Positions 36,230 to 44,398 of a DNA stretch of 64,000 nucleotides are shown piece by piece. Both the position numbers and the translations under genes were made by a program. Within the stretch, counting starts at the first letter, position 1. Every line of letters starts with the position of its first letter. The notes under the pieces are model-generated. The model worked only from the letters and a program-made list of their open reading frames with translations, was not told where the DNA came from and ran no database searches. Origin of the DNA: Methyloversatilis sp. RAC08 (GTDB taxonomy: Bacteria; Pseudomonadota; Gammaproteobacteria; Burkholderiales; Rhodocyclaceae); NCBI RefSeq assembly GCF_001713355.1, contig NZ_CP016448.1, forward strand, positions 3,720,001 to 3,784,000. Direction: 5' to 3'.

Positions 36230-37009
36230 ATGGCACCGCACCGCAAGCAGATCGCGCCCCCGGGCGCAGCGAAGGTCGAGGATGCGCTGTCGCAGGTATC
36301 GCAGATGCCGCTGTACACGCAGATCCGCGAAATCCTGCGCCGGCGCATTCTCGACGGCAGCTATCCGCCGCATTCGCAGATGCCATCGGAAAGCCAGATG
36401 ATTTCGGCTTTCGCTGTCAGCCGCATCACGATACGGCAGGCATTGGGCGACCTGCAGAAGGAAGGGCTCATCTTCAAGGTGATGGGCAAGGGCAGCTTCG
36501 TCGCCAAGCCGAAGGCCTTCCAGAGTCTGTCGCGGCTGCAGGGGTTCGGCGAGGCCATGTCGACCTCCGGCTACGAAACCTATTCGCTGCTGCTCAGTGC
36601 CCGACCGGTCGCAGCGAGTGCGCTCGTGGCACAGCGGCTGCAGCTCAAGCCGGAGGCGCCGGTGTTCGAAATCCAGCGCCTGCGCTACCTGAATCGCGAG
36701 CCGATTTCGGTCGACGTGAGCTACTTCCCGCCGGACATCGGCGAGCGGCTCGCCCAGGAAGATCTGGCCACGCGCGACATCTTCGTCATTCTCGAAAACG
36801 ACCTCGGACGCAACCTCACGCACGCCGACGTGCAGATCGAGGCGATTTCGTCCGACGAGTCGCTTGCCCGCCATCTCGACATCGCCGAGGCCTCGCCGCT
36901 GCTGCGCATAGAGCGACTGACCTGGGCCGACGACCGGCCCATCGATTTCGAGTTTCTCTACTACCGCGGCGATGCCTTCCAGTACCGCCTGCGCATCGAT
37001 CGAAGTTGA
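36230..37009 (+). CDS. GntR-family regulator, HutC subfamily
   Basis: A 259-residue regulator with an N-terminal winged helix (residues about 25-95: PLYTQIREILRRRILDGSYPP, SRITIRQALGDLQKEGLI) and a UTRA ligand-binding domain (about 110-255). ATG 36230 has CAGGAG upstream. It is the first gene of the operon it probably controls, and near-identical palindromes occur at its own start and before the TauE/SafE gene. The effector is unknown. Confidence 0.9.
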   Translation: MAPHRKQIAPPGAAKVEDALSQVSQMPLYTQIREILRRRILDGSYPPHSQMPSESQMISAFAVSRITIRQALGDLQKEGLIFKVMGKGSFVAKPKAFQSLSRLQGFGEAMSTSGYETYSLLLSARPVAASALVAQRLQLKPEAPVFEIQRLRYLNREPISVDVSYFPPDIGERLAQEDLATRDIFVILENDLGRNLTHADVQIEAISSDESLARHLDIAEASPLLRIERLTWADDRPIDFEFLYYRGDAFQYRLRIDRS

Positions 37010-37094
37010 TCCAGCGCTGGAAAGCAAAGCAGGAAGTCTTCGTTCGCAGCTGCGCGCCGAAGCGCGACAGTGCAGCCCACATCAAGGAGAGAAC

Positions 37095-38825
37095 ATGAAA
37101 CGCATTGACCTGGAATTCGATCTCGTCGTCATCGGCGGCGGGACCGGCGGCCCGATGGCCGCAGTGAAGGCGAAGGAGAAGAACCCGAAGCTGCGCGTGC
37201 TGCTGATCGACAAGGCCAACGTGAAGCGCAGCGGTGCGATCTCGATGGGCATGGACGGGCTGAACAACGCGGTCATTCCCGGTCATGCGACGCCCGAGCA
37301 GTACGTCAAGGAAATCACCATCGCCAACGATGGCATCGTCGATCAGGAAGCGGTGATGGCCTATGCGGCCAACAGCTTCGACATGATCAACCAGCTCGAC
37401 CAGTGGGGCGTCAAGTTCGAGAAGGACGAGACCGGCGACTACGCGGTGCGCAAGGTGCATCACCTGGGCAGCTACGTGCTGCCGATGCCCGAAGGGCATC
37501 ACATGAAGAAGATCCTATACCGCCAGCTCAAGAAGGCGCGCGTCGAAGTGACCAACCGGGTTGTCGTGACGCGCGTGCTGACCGGCGCCGACGGCGAGGT
37601 GGTCGGCGTCATGGGCTTCGACTGCCGCACCGCCGACACCTATGTCATACGGACCAAGGCTGCGGTGTTGTGCACCGGTGCTGCCGGGCGCATTGGTCTG
37701 CCGGCATCGGGCTATCTGATGGGCACCTACGAAAACCCGACCAACTGCGGCGATGGCCATGCGATGGCCTACCACGCCGGGGCGGACCTGGCCAATCTCG
37801 AGTGCTTCCAGATCAATCCGCTGATCAAGGACTACAACGGACCGGCCTGTGCGTACGTGACCGGCCCCTTCGGCGGCTTCACCGCCAACTCCAAGGGCGA
37901 GCGCTTCATCGAGTGCGACTACTGGAGCGGCCAGATGATGATGGAGTTCTACAACGAACTCGAAGGCGGCAACGGTCCGGTCTTCCTCAAGCTCGACCAC
38001 CTGGCCGAAGAAACCATCCAGGAGATCGAAACCATCCTGCATACCAACGAGCGACCCAGCCGCGGCCGCTTCCACGAGAAGCGCGGCAACGATTACCGCA
38101 AGCAGATGGTGGAGATGCACATTTCCGAGATCGGCTTCTGCAGCGGTCACAGCGCTTCCGGCATCCACACCAACGCGATGGGCGAGACGTCCGTGCCGGG
38201 TCTGTACGCCGCCGGCGACTGCGCCAGCGTGCCGCACAACTACATGCTGGGCGCCTTCGTGTACGGCCGGCTGTGCGGCGAGAACGCCGCCGCCTACTGC
38301 GCCGGCCATGGACACGGTGTGATCGACACCGGTGATGTTGCCGCCGAAGAGCGCCGCATTCTCGCGCCACTGGGCCGCACCGACGGGCTGACGCCTTATC
38401 AGATCGAGTACAAGACGCGCCGCCTGGTGAATGACTACCTGCAGCCGCCGAAGATCACGCGCAAGTACGAGATCGCACTGCGTCGTTTCGACGAAATCCG
38501 CGAGGACGCCGATTCGATGTTCGCGGCCAACCCGCACGAGCTGATGCGCGCGATGGAAGCGCATTCCATTCTCGACTGCGCGGAAATGGCGGCGCGGGCC
38601 TCGATGTTCCGCACCGAGAGCCGCTGGGGCCTCTACCACTATTTCCTCGATCACCCGGAGCGCGACGACGAGAACTGGTTCTGCCATTCGCTGCTGAGCA
38701 AGAGCGCGGACGGCCGCATGCAGATGCGCAAGAAGGCCATCGAACCCTACATCGTGCCGATCGACGAGGAAGAGCGCAGCGCCTACCAGCGTCTGCGCGT
38801 CGCGCACAGCGCCGAAGCCGCCTGA
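37095..38825 (+). CDS. AprA-like flavoprotein (fumarate reductase / adenylylsulfate reductase alpha family)
   Basis: A 576-residue FAD enzyme. The Rossmann motif is IGGGTGGPMAA (residues 13-23). KRSGAISMG (44-52) is of the AprA type and unlike the SHT..AQGG block of fumarate reductase. HSASGIH (352-358) and YAAGDCASVPHNYMLGAFVYG (371-391) complete the FAD and active-site regions. The next gene encodes a two-cluster ferredoxin, as in aprBA but in opposite order. The protein is shorter than true AprA (about 620-660), so an adenylylsulfate role is not assured. It probably oxidises or reduces a small sulfur or carbon substrate. Confidence 0.8.
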   Translation: MKRIDLEFDLVVIGGGTGGPMAAVKAKEKNPKLRVLLIDKANVKRSGAISMGMDGLNNAVIPGHATPEQYVKEITIANDGIVDQEAVMAYAANSFDMINQLDQWGVKFEKDETGDYAVRKVHHLGSYVLPMPEGHHMKKILYRQLKKARVEVTNRVVVTRVLTGADGEVVGVMGFDCRTADTYVIRTKAAVLCTGAAGRIGLPASGYLMGTYENPTNCGDGHAMAYHAGADLANLECFQINPLIKDYNGPACAYVTGPFGGFTANSKGERFIECDYWSGQMMMEFYNELEGGNGPVFLKLDHLAEETIQEIETILHTNERPSRGRFHEKRGNDYRKQMVEMHISEIGFCSGHSASGIHTNAMGETSVPGLYAAGDCASVPHNYMLGAFVYGRLCGENAAAYCAGHGHGVIDTGDVAAEERRILAPLGRTDGLTPYQIEYKTRRLVNDYLQPPKITRKYEIALRRFDEIREDADSMFAANPHELMRAMEAHSILDCAEMAARASMFRTESRWGLYHYFLDHPERDDENWFCHSLLSKSADGRMQMRKKAIEPYIVPIDEEERSAYQRLRVAHSAEAA

Positions 38826-38863
38826 CCCCCGATCACTTCGCCCGAATCCCGAGGAATTACGCC

Positions 38864-39097
38864 ATGACCATTGCCACAACGCAGACCCAGGTACCCGTGA
38901 ATGTCGATAACGACAAATGCATCGCCGAAAAGGGCTGCACCGTCTGCGTCGATGTCTGTCCGCTCGACGTGCTCGCCATCGACATGCTGACGAAGAAGGC
39001 TTTCATGAAGTTCGACGAATGCTGGTACTGCCTGCCGTGCGAGACCGATTGCCCTACCGGCGCAGTCAGCGTGTCGATTCCCTACCTGCTGCGCTGA
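38864..39097 (+). CDS. Small AprB-like two-[4Fe-4S] ferredoxin
   Basis: A 77-residue electron carrier with eight Cys in two groups: Cys19, 25, 28, 32 (GCTVCVDVCP) and Cys53, 56, 59, 63 (CWYCLPCETDCP). The spacing and the second motif match the AprB ferredoxin core. It lacks AprB's long C-terminal tail, which in true AprB wraps around AprA. It lies 38 bases after the flavoprotein and is its likely electron partner. Confidence 0.85.
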   Translation: MTIATTQTQVPVNVDNDKCIAEKGCTVCVDVCPLDVLAIDMLTKKAFMKFDECWYCLPCETDCPTGAVSVSIPYLLR

Positions 39098-39108
39098 GGA
39101 GCCGGACG

Positions 39109-40056
39109 ATGGATATCCAGAATTGTTCAGTCGCCGAGCGTCTCGGCAGCGCGGACGCGGAAGTCAGGCGCCTTGCCGTGATCGACTTGCCTTACGGCGA
39201 TGAGGACGACATCGTGCCGCTGCTGCTGCCGCGCCTGGCGGACCCGGATGCGTCGGTGCGGACCGAAGCGGTGCGCGCACTCGAAGGCTACGAAGAACCC
39301 GAAGTGGTGTCGGCGCTGGCACCGATGCTGCTCGATGCCGATGCGGATGTCCGGGCAGCGGCGGGCGCCGTGCTGTCCGAACTGAAGGAGAGCGCATCGG
39401 CCGCGCCACTGCTGCCGTTTCTGCAGGGCCACTCGAGCGAGGTACGCATGCTGGCCCTTCGTGCGATCCGGGCACTGCGCGTGCCTGAAGCCTTCGCACC
39501 GGCGATGGAAGCCTTGAAGGATGGCGACGCCGGCGTCAGGCGCGAGGCAGTCGGCGTGCTTGGCTACCTGCGCATGCCGGAGGCCATCGGTGCGCTGGCC
39601 GAGGTGGCGGCGCGCGACGCGGACGCCGATGTCCGGCGCATCGCCATCGGCGCCATCGGCTATTCCAGCGAGGTGAGCGTGCTGCCGGCCCTGACCCGCG
39701 GTCTGGCCGACACCTCGTGGATGGTGCGCGACGAGGCGGCACAGACCCTGGGCAAGCTGCGACTCGGTCTGGCGATTCCGGATCTGATCCGCGCCATGCA
39801 GGACGACTACTGGCAGGTACGCGTGAAGGCTGCACGCGCACTCGGCCTGCTCAAGGCGGTCGCGGCGCTGCCCGCATTGATCGACAGCCTGACGCACACG
39901 ATAGGAAACGTGCGCAAGGAAGCTGCCATCGCGCTGGGCGAAATCGCCGACCCGCGTGCCATTCCCGCGCTCGAGGCCGCGCTGGGTGATGCCGACCCGG
40001 ATGTGCGCAAGTTGTCGCGCCTTGCGCTCACCGCCATCACCCTGGCTCAGAAGTGA
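39109..40056 (+). CDS. HEAT-repeat protein (PBS-lyase type)
   Basis: A 315-residue soluble protein built of about nine HEAT-like repeats of roughly 31 residues (for example [64 protein letters not shown]). No catalytic residues are seen. Such repeats act as scaffolds or, in phycobiliprotein lyases, in cofactor attachment. Between two ferredoxin genes it may assemble the flavoprotein-ferredoxin complex or help insert its cofactor. It starts 11 bases after the first ferredoxin. Confidence 0.88.
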   Translation: MDIQNCSVAERLGSADAEVRRLAVIDLPYGDEDDIVPLLLPRLADPDASVRTEAVRALEGYEEPEVVSALAPMLLDADADVRAAAGAVLSELKESASAAPLLPFLQGHSSEVRMLALRAIRALRVPEAFAPAMEALKDGDAGVRREAVGVLGYLRMPEAIGALAEVAARDADADVRRIAIGAIGYSSEVSVLPALTRGLADTSWMVRDEAAQTLGKLRLGLAIPDLIRAMQDDYWQVRVKAARALGLLKAVAALPALIDSLTHTIGNVRKEAAIALGEIADPRAIPALEAALGDADPDVRKLSRLALTAITLAQK

Positions 40057-40066
40057 GGAAACAGCC

Positions 40067-40402
40067 ATGACCTATGTCGTGACCGAAGCATGCGTGCGCT
40101 GCAAGTACACGGACTGCGTGGATATCTGCCCGGTCGAGTGCTTTCACGAGGGCCCCGAGTTTCTGGTCATCAACCCGGACATCTGCATCGATTGCGGCGT
40201 GTGCGTCAGCGAATGCCCGGTCAGCGCGATCTATGCGCAGGACGAACTGCCACCGGGCCAGGAGGTGTTCATCGAACTCAATGCGCGGCTCGCCGCGCAG
40301 TGGCCGGTGATTGCCGAGGCGCACGAACCGCTTGCCGATGCCCAGGCCTGGGCGGAAGTGAGCGAGAAAAGGCAGTACCTCGACGCCCTTCAGGGCGCAT
40401 GA
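40067..40402 (+). CDS. Seven-iron ferredoxin (FdxA/FdI type)
   Basis: A 111-residue ferredoxin opening [19 protein letters not shown], the FdI family start. Cys9, 12, 17, 21 and 25 and Cys40, 43, 46 and 50 supply one [3Fe-4S] and one [4Fe-4S] centre. The length matches FdxA. Sitting 10 bases after the HEAT gene, it should pass electrons to or from the flavoprotein. The first gene of this type in most genomes is chromosomal fdxA; here it is part of an operon. Confidence 0.9.
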   Translation: MTYVVTEACVRCKYTDCVDICPVECFHEGPEFLVINPDICIDCGVCVSECPVSAIYAQDELPPGQEVFIELNARLAAQWPVIAEAHEPLADAQAWAEVSEKRQYLDALQGA

Positions 40403-40502
40403 AGAAGCGGTGGATGGGCTGGGCAGGAGACAGGCTTCCGAAACAACAACCGCAACAGCATTTCGTCGTTTTTCATTGAACTGACAGGGAGAGGTGAACG
40501 CC

Positions 40503-41948
40503 ATGAATGCACTGAATGCAGGTCTTGACCGATTGGCCGCCGCATCGCGCATGTTCGCGCTGGGCATGTCCATCGCGGTCTGTGCGCCGGCTGCACTGGC
40601 CGAGGTGATCACGGTGGGAATCGGTACGCAGAACACGACGACCAATACCGTGACCGGCGGCATCGTCATCAAGGAACTGGGCCTGATGGAGAAGCACCTG
40701 CCGAAGACCGGCAAGTACAAGGACATTCAGTTCAAGATCGAATGGCAGAACTTCACCTCGGGTCCGCCGGTGACCAACGGCATGGTGGCCAACACCCTGC
40801 AGATCGGCATGATGGGCGACTATCCGCTGCTGGTGAACGGCGCCACCTTCCAGGCAGGGCCGGAGACTAAGAGCAGGCTGATCGCCCTGATCGCCTACAA
40901 CATAGACGGTGCCGGAAACGGCATGGTGGTGCACAAGGATTCACCCTATTTCCAGCTGTCCGACCTCAAGGGCAAGAAAGTGTCCGTGCCGTTCGGGTCT
41001 GCTGCGCACGGCATGCTGCTCAAGGCGATGGAAGACCGCGGGTGGACGTCCGACTACTGGGAACTGGCCAGCCAGAGCCCCGAGGTCGGCACGTCGAACC
41101 TGCAGGAAAAGCGCATCGACGGCCACGCCGATTTCGTGCCGTTTGCCGAACTGCTGCCGTACCGGGGCTTTGCGCGAAAGATATTCGATGGCGTCGAGAC
41201 CAAGGTGCCGACCTTCCACGGCGTGGTGGTGCGCGAGGACTTCGCGAAAAAGTATCCGGAATTCGTCGTCGCCTACATCAAGGCGATGATCGAAGCCAAC
41301 GACTGGGTGCGCAAGAACCCGGTCGAGGCGGCCACGAAGATCGAGCAATGGACACGCGTCGAGAAGGAGGTCGCCTACATGTTCCTCGGCCCGAGCGGTG
41401 TTCATACGCTGGATCCCACCATCAAGCCGAAGTGGGTCGAAACGGTGAAATACGACCACGGCGTGCTGAGCCGCATGGGCCGCGTGAAGGAGTTCGACGC
41501 TGACGCGTGGGTCGACGAAAGCTACGTGATGCAGGCTTACAAGGAACTCGGGCTGGACTACGCGGCGCAGAAGGCCGGCTATTCGAGCTACGAGATTTCG
41601 GGCACCGACCCCTTGTGCGGCGGCAGCATCACCGCACCGCGCGAAGCGGGCGAGGTGTGGATCGAGGGCGGGGCGCTGACCGCCTACAGATCGGCCAACT
41701 GCACGCTGGCGGCAGTCCGCAAGGCGACCGAGGCCGGTAAGAAGGTCGGTGTGGCCTTCGTGTTCGATCAGACCTTCAAGATCAAGCTGTTCGCCGACAA
41801 GGCTTACTACTCGCTGGTCAGCAAGGATGGTGTGACGCAGATCGTGCCCTTCCTGCTGAAGAAGGATGCCGAAGCGCACGCCGCGGCCAATGGTGGCAAG
41901 GCGGGGCTCTATGCCGACGCACTGGCCGTCGCAACGGTAAGGAAGTGA
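40503..41948 (+). CDS. SsuA/TauA-like binding protein with a NosL-like C-terminal domain
   Basis: A 481-residue periplasmic binding protein. The signal peptide ends near residue 33 (PAALA). Residues 34-360 form the NMT1/THI5-like solute-binding fold used for sulfonates, nitrate and similar anions. Residues 368-481 are an added domain (PLCGGSITAPREAGEVWIEGG, AYYSLVSKDG, LLKKDAEAHAAANGG) that resembles the copper chaperone NosL, with Cys372 and Cys400. The fusion is unusual and is conserved in length terms with no frameshift. It begins 100 bases after the ferredoxin gene, with GGGAGAGG as ribosome site. Confidence 0.82.
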   Translation: MNALNAGLDRLAAASRMFALGMSIAVCAPAALAEVITVGIGTQNTTTNTVTGGIVIKELGLMEKHLPKTGKYKDIQFKIEWQNFTSGPPVTNGMVANTLQIGMMGDYPLLVNGATFQAGPETKSRLIALIAYNIDGAGNGMVVHKDSPYFQLSDLKGKKVSVPFGSAAHGMLLKAMEDRGWTSDYWELASQSPEVGTSNLQEKRIDGHADFVPFAELLPYRGFARKIFDGVETKVPTFHGVVVREDFAKKYPEFVVAYIKAMIEANDWVRKNPVEAATKIEQWTRVEKEVAYMFLGPSGVHTLDPTIKPKWVETVKYDHGVLSRMGRVKEFDADAWVDESYVMQAYKELGLDYAAQKAGYSSYEISGTDPLCGGSITAPREAGEVWIEGGALTAYRSANCTLAAVRKATEAGKKVGVAFVFDQTFKIKLFADKAYYSLVSKDGVTQIVPFLLKKDAEAHAAANGGKAGLYADALAVATVRK

Positions 41949-41951
41949 GTC

Positions 41952-42917
41952 ATGGGAACCGCTATCAGGATTCAGCCCGCGGATGACGTGCGGTCGTTCG
42001 CATCGGAGCAGGACGAAGGTGCGACAGCGCAGCGTGAGGTGCCGGTCGTGCCCGCCGTCAGGCGCGCGGAACGGTCCGAAGCAGCGGCTCCCGTGGGCAA
42101 GCTCAGGTCATCGGCACTCTGGCGCCTGATGCGCAGCGAAGGGCCGGCGATGCTGCTGGCCCTCGTTTCGATCGGCCTGCTGATCGGCTTCTGGTACCTG
42201 GCAACCGCCTATCGCTGGGATTTCTACATCCGCTTCACGCACATCCCGGGGCCGGTCGAGGTGTACCAGGATGCGCTGGCCCTGTTCGGCGATCCGAAGT
42301 TCATGACCAACATCATGATCAGCCTGCGACGCATCATGATCGGCTTCGTTGTCGCCACGCTGCTGGGCGTGGCCTTCGGGCTGCTCATCGGCCGCTACCG
42401 CGCGGTGCGCGGGCTGCTGTTTCCCGCCATGGAAATCCTGCGACCGATCCCGGCCATCGCCTGGGTGCCGATGTCCATCATGCTGTGGCCGACCACCGAA
42501 ACCAGCATCGTGTTCATCACCTTCCTCGGTGCCTTCTTTCCCATCCTGCTCAACACCATGCACGGTGTGGCGACGATGGACAGCGTGCTGGTGCGCGCGG
42601 CGCGCTGTCTGGGGGCCAACGAGTTCGCGCTCATGACCCAGGTGGTGCTGCGCGGCGCGATGCCTCACATCTTCACCGGACTGTCGGTGGGCATGGGTGT
42701 GGCGTGGGTATCGCTGATCGCCGCGGAAATGATTTCGGGGCAGTACGGCGTCGGCTACTTCACCTGGGAAGCGTATTCGCTGATCGAGTATTCGCACATC
42801 GTGATCGGCATGCTGGTCATCGGTGTACTGGGTCTGCTGTGCAGCGGTGCCATCCGCCTGCTGGCCCGGCTCGCCATGCCCTGGCAGGTATCCGTCGGAA
42901 AGGAGAACACGCGATGA
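41952..42917 (+). CDS. ABC transporter permease (SsuC/TauC type)
   Basis: A 321-residue inner-membrane permease with six predicted segments. The N-terminus has a poorly conserved cytoplasmic region of about 65 residues. The EAA loop is in VRAARCLGANEFALMTQVVLRGAMPHIFTGL. It pairs with the binding protein upstream (3-base gap) and the ATPase downstream (4-base overlap). The family imports sulfonates, nitrate, cyanate or taurine. Confidence 0.92.
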   Translation: MGTAIRIQPADDVRSFASEQDEGATAQREVPVVPAVRRAERSEAAAPVGKLRSSALWRLMRSEGPAMLLALVSIGLLIGFWYLATAYRWDFYIRFTHIPGPVEVYQDALALFGDPKFMTNIMISLRRIMIGFVVATLLGVAFGLLIGRYRAVRGLLFPAMEILRPIPAIAWVPMSIMLWPTTETSIVFITFLGAFFPILLNTMHGVATMDSVLVRAARCLGANEFALMTQVVLRGAMPHIFTGLSVGMGVAWVSLIAAEMISGQYGVGYFTWEAYSLIEYSHIVIGMLVIGVLGLLCSGAIRLLARLAMPWQVSVGKENTR

Positions 42918-43783
42918 ACGCCGCTTCCGTCCCCGGCAAGGGGCATATCGAAATCCGCGATGTCTGCGTGCGCTTCACGCAGAACGGCGTGCCGCTCGAT
43001 GCGGTCAGCGACGTGTCGCTCGACGTCAAGCCGGGGGAATTCGTATCCATCGTCGGACCGTCCGGATGCGGCAAGTCGACCTTGCTCAACATCGTTGCCG
43101 GTTTCCTGAAGCCGGATCAAGGCATCGTTTCGGTCGATGGCTCGCCGGTCGGCGGACCAGGGGCGGACCGGGGCGTCGTGTTTCAGCAGTATTCGCTGTT
43201 TCCGTGGCTCAGCGTGCGGCAGAACGTCGAATTCGGTCTGAAGATGAAAGGCGTCAGCCGTAGCGCCCGCGAGACGAAGGCGCGCACCTTGCTCGGTCTG
43301 GCCGGTCTGCTGTCCTTCGAAAACCACTTTCCGGAGCAGTTGTCCGGCGGCATGAAGCAGCGCGTCGGCATCGTGCGCGCGCTGGCCACCAGCCCGCAGG
43401 TCATGCTGATGGACGAGCCTTTCGGCGCGCTCGATTCGCAGACGCGCGTGGTGATGCAGGAAATCCTGACCAATATGTGGCAGCAGCTCCAGTTGTCGGT
43501 GCTGTTCATCACCCACGACATCGAAGAGGCCATCTTCCTGTCGGACAAGGTGTATGTGATGACGGCCCGGCCCGGACGCGTTAAGTCGGAGATTCCGGTG
43601 TTGCTGCCGCGTCCGCGCACACCCGAAATGACCTCGTCGCCGACATTCCTGTCGCTGCATCGACAGCTCAAGGCCCTGATACGCGAAGAAAGTCTCGCGG
43701 CCATGGGCGGCGAACTGAAGGAGGGCGGGCTGGCCGGGCACGACTGGCATGTCGGCACCGAAGGTGTCGGAGCGATGCTGTGA
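42914..43783 (+). CDS. ABC transporter ATP-binding protein (SsuB/TauB type)
   Basis: A 289-residue ATPase. Walker A is GPSGCGKST (residues 48-56), the signature LSGGM is at 143-147, Walker B is VMLMDEP (163-169) and the H-loop is in FITHDIEEAI. It energises the permease above. The start ATG overlaps the permease stop. A C-terminal tail of about 50 residues (GGELKEGGLAGHDWHVG) is longer than in SsuB. The stop overlaps the DUF971 start. Confidence 0.93.
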   Translation: MNAASVPGKGHIEIRDVCVRFTQNGVPLDAVSDVSLDVKPGEFVSIVGPSGCGKSTLLNIVAGFLKPDQGIVSVDGSPVGGPGADRGVVFQQYSLFPWLSVRQNVEFGLKMKGVSRSARETKARTLLGLAGLLSFENHFPEQLSGGMKQRVGIVRALATSPQVMLMDEPFGALDSQTRVVMQEILTNMWQQLQLSVLFITHDIEEAIFLSDKVYVMTARPGRVKSEIPVLLPRPRTPEMTSSPTFLSLHRQLKALIREESLAAMGGELKEGGLAGHDWHVGTEGVGAML

Positions 43784-44094
43784 GTGCGCTGCCACGCGCC
43801 GTCACGGTACATGGTGCGTCGCGCCTGTTGCGTATCGAGTGGGACGACGATACTGAAAGCTCACTGCCCCATGCACTGCTGCGCGCGCGCTGCCGCTGCG
43901 CCTTCTGCACGAAGGCGGCGCGCGCCGGTGCGCCGCCGCAGGATTGCAGCGAGGTCGCGCTGACCGAGGCGCACGTAATGGCTGGCACCGGCCTGAATCT
44001 GGTTTTCTCCGACGGGCACCGGCGCGGCATCTATCCGTGGGCCTATCTGCGAGAACTGGGAGCGCCGCGCGAAGCCGGGGAGGTCGTATCGTGA
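43780..44094 (+). CDS. DUF971 protein (butyrobetaine-hydroxylase N-terminal-like)
   Basis: A 104-residue stand-alone DUF971 protein, starting at GTG 43780 in the ATPase stop. It has a CRCAFC motif that could hold a metal or Fe-S ion, and the VFSDGHRRGIYPWAYLRELG block. The domain occurs beside Fe-S cluster-assembly (Mrp/ApbC) proteins and as the N-terminus of butyrobetaine hydroxylase. In this operon a maturation role for the ferredoxins or flavoprotein is an inference. Confidence 0.85.
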   Translation: MSALPRAVTVHGASRLLRIEWDDDTESSLPHALLRARCRCAFCTKAARAGAPPQDCSEVALTEAHVMAGTGLNLVFSDGHRRGIYPWAYLRELGAPREAGEVVS

Positions 44095-44165
44095 AAGTGC
44101 GGGTCGCGGCGAAGCGGGCGACTGATCACAGCGTCACCATCCAACGGGATGCCGACATCAACTGA
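44091..44165 (+). pseudogene. Possible etfB remnant (24 codons)
   Basis: GTG 44091 overlaps the DUF971 stop and opens a 24-codon frame, MKVRVAAKRATDHSVTIQRD and then ADIN. This follows the start of electron-transfer flavoprotein beta (MKVLV..KRVVDYNV.I..D). It stops at TGA 44163, about 30 bases before the first REP-like sequence. It looks like the truncated 5' end of an etfB gene that once followed the operon. The resemblance is short, so chance is possible. Confidence 0.4.
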
Positions 44166-44197
44166 CCCGTCGCGCACCGCCCGTGGGCGCAGTACCT

Positions 44198-44350
44198 GTG
44201 GGAGCGGCGATCCACTGCCGGCCCTGCATGGCCGGCCGGCTCTGCGAGCGGCGAGCAATGCTCGCCGAAACCCCCGCTCCGCCCTCGCCGCGATAGGCAC
44301 TCTGCACGATGGCCATCGCTGCACGATCGCGGCGAGGCCGCCGCTCCCAC
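44198..44350. repeat. REP/BIME-like element, copy C (degenerate, inverted)
   Basis: The right 25-base arm is intact at 44326-44350, with part of the left arm at 44284-44294 (CTCGCCGCGAT) and a GTGGGAGCGGCGAT fragment at 44198-44211. The spacer, read on the reverse strand, keeps most of the spacer of copies A and B. It lies between the accessory operon and the convergent ADP-ribosylglycohydrolase gene, in a 304-base gap that holds nothing else clear. Confidence 0.8.
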
Positions 44351-44398
44351 AAGGCCGGCATGCCAGGCATCGCGCGTGCGACGCGACCTGGTCTGGCG

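Noticed and set aside
37095-38825. Calling the flavoprotein a true AprA or fumarate reductase
   Set aside because: KRSGA resembles AprA, but the length, the short ferredoxin and missing Qmo/AprM partners do not fit, and the fumarate reductase SHT..AQGG block is absent. I kept a family-level call.
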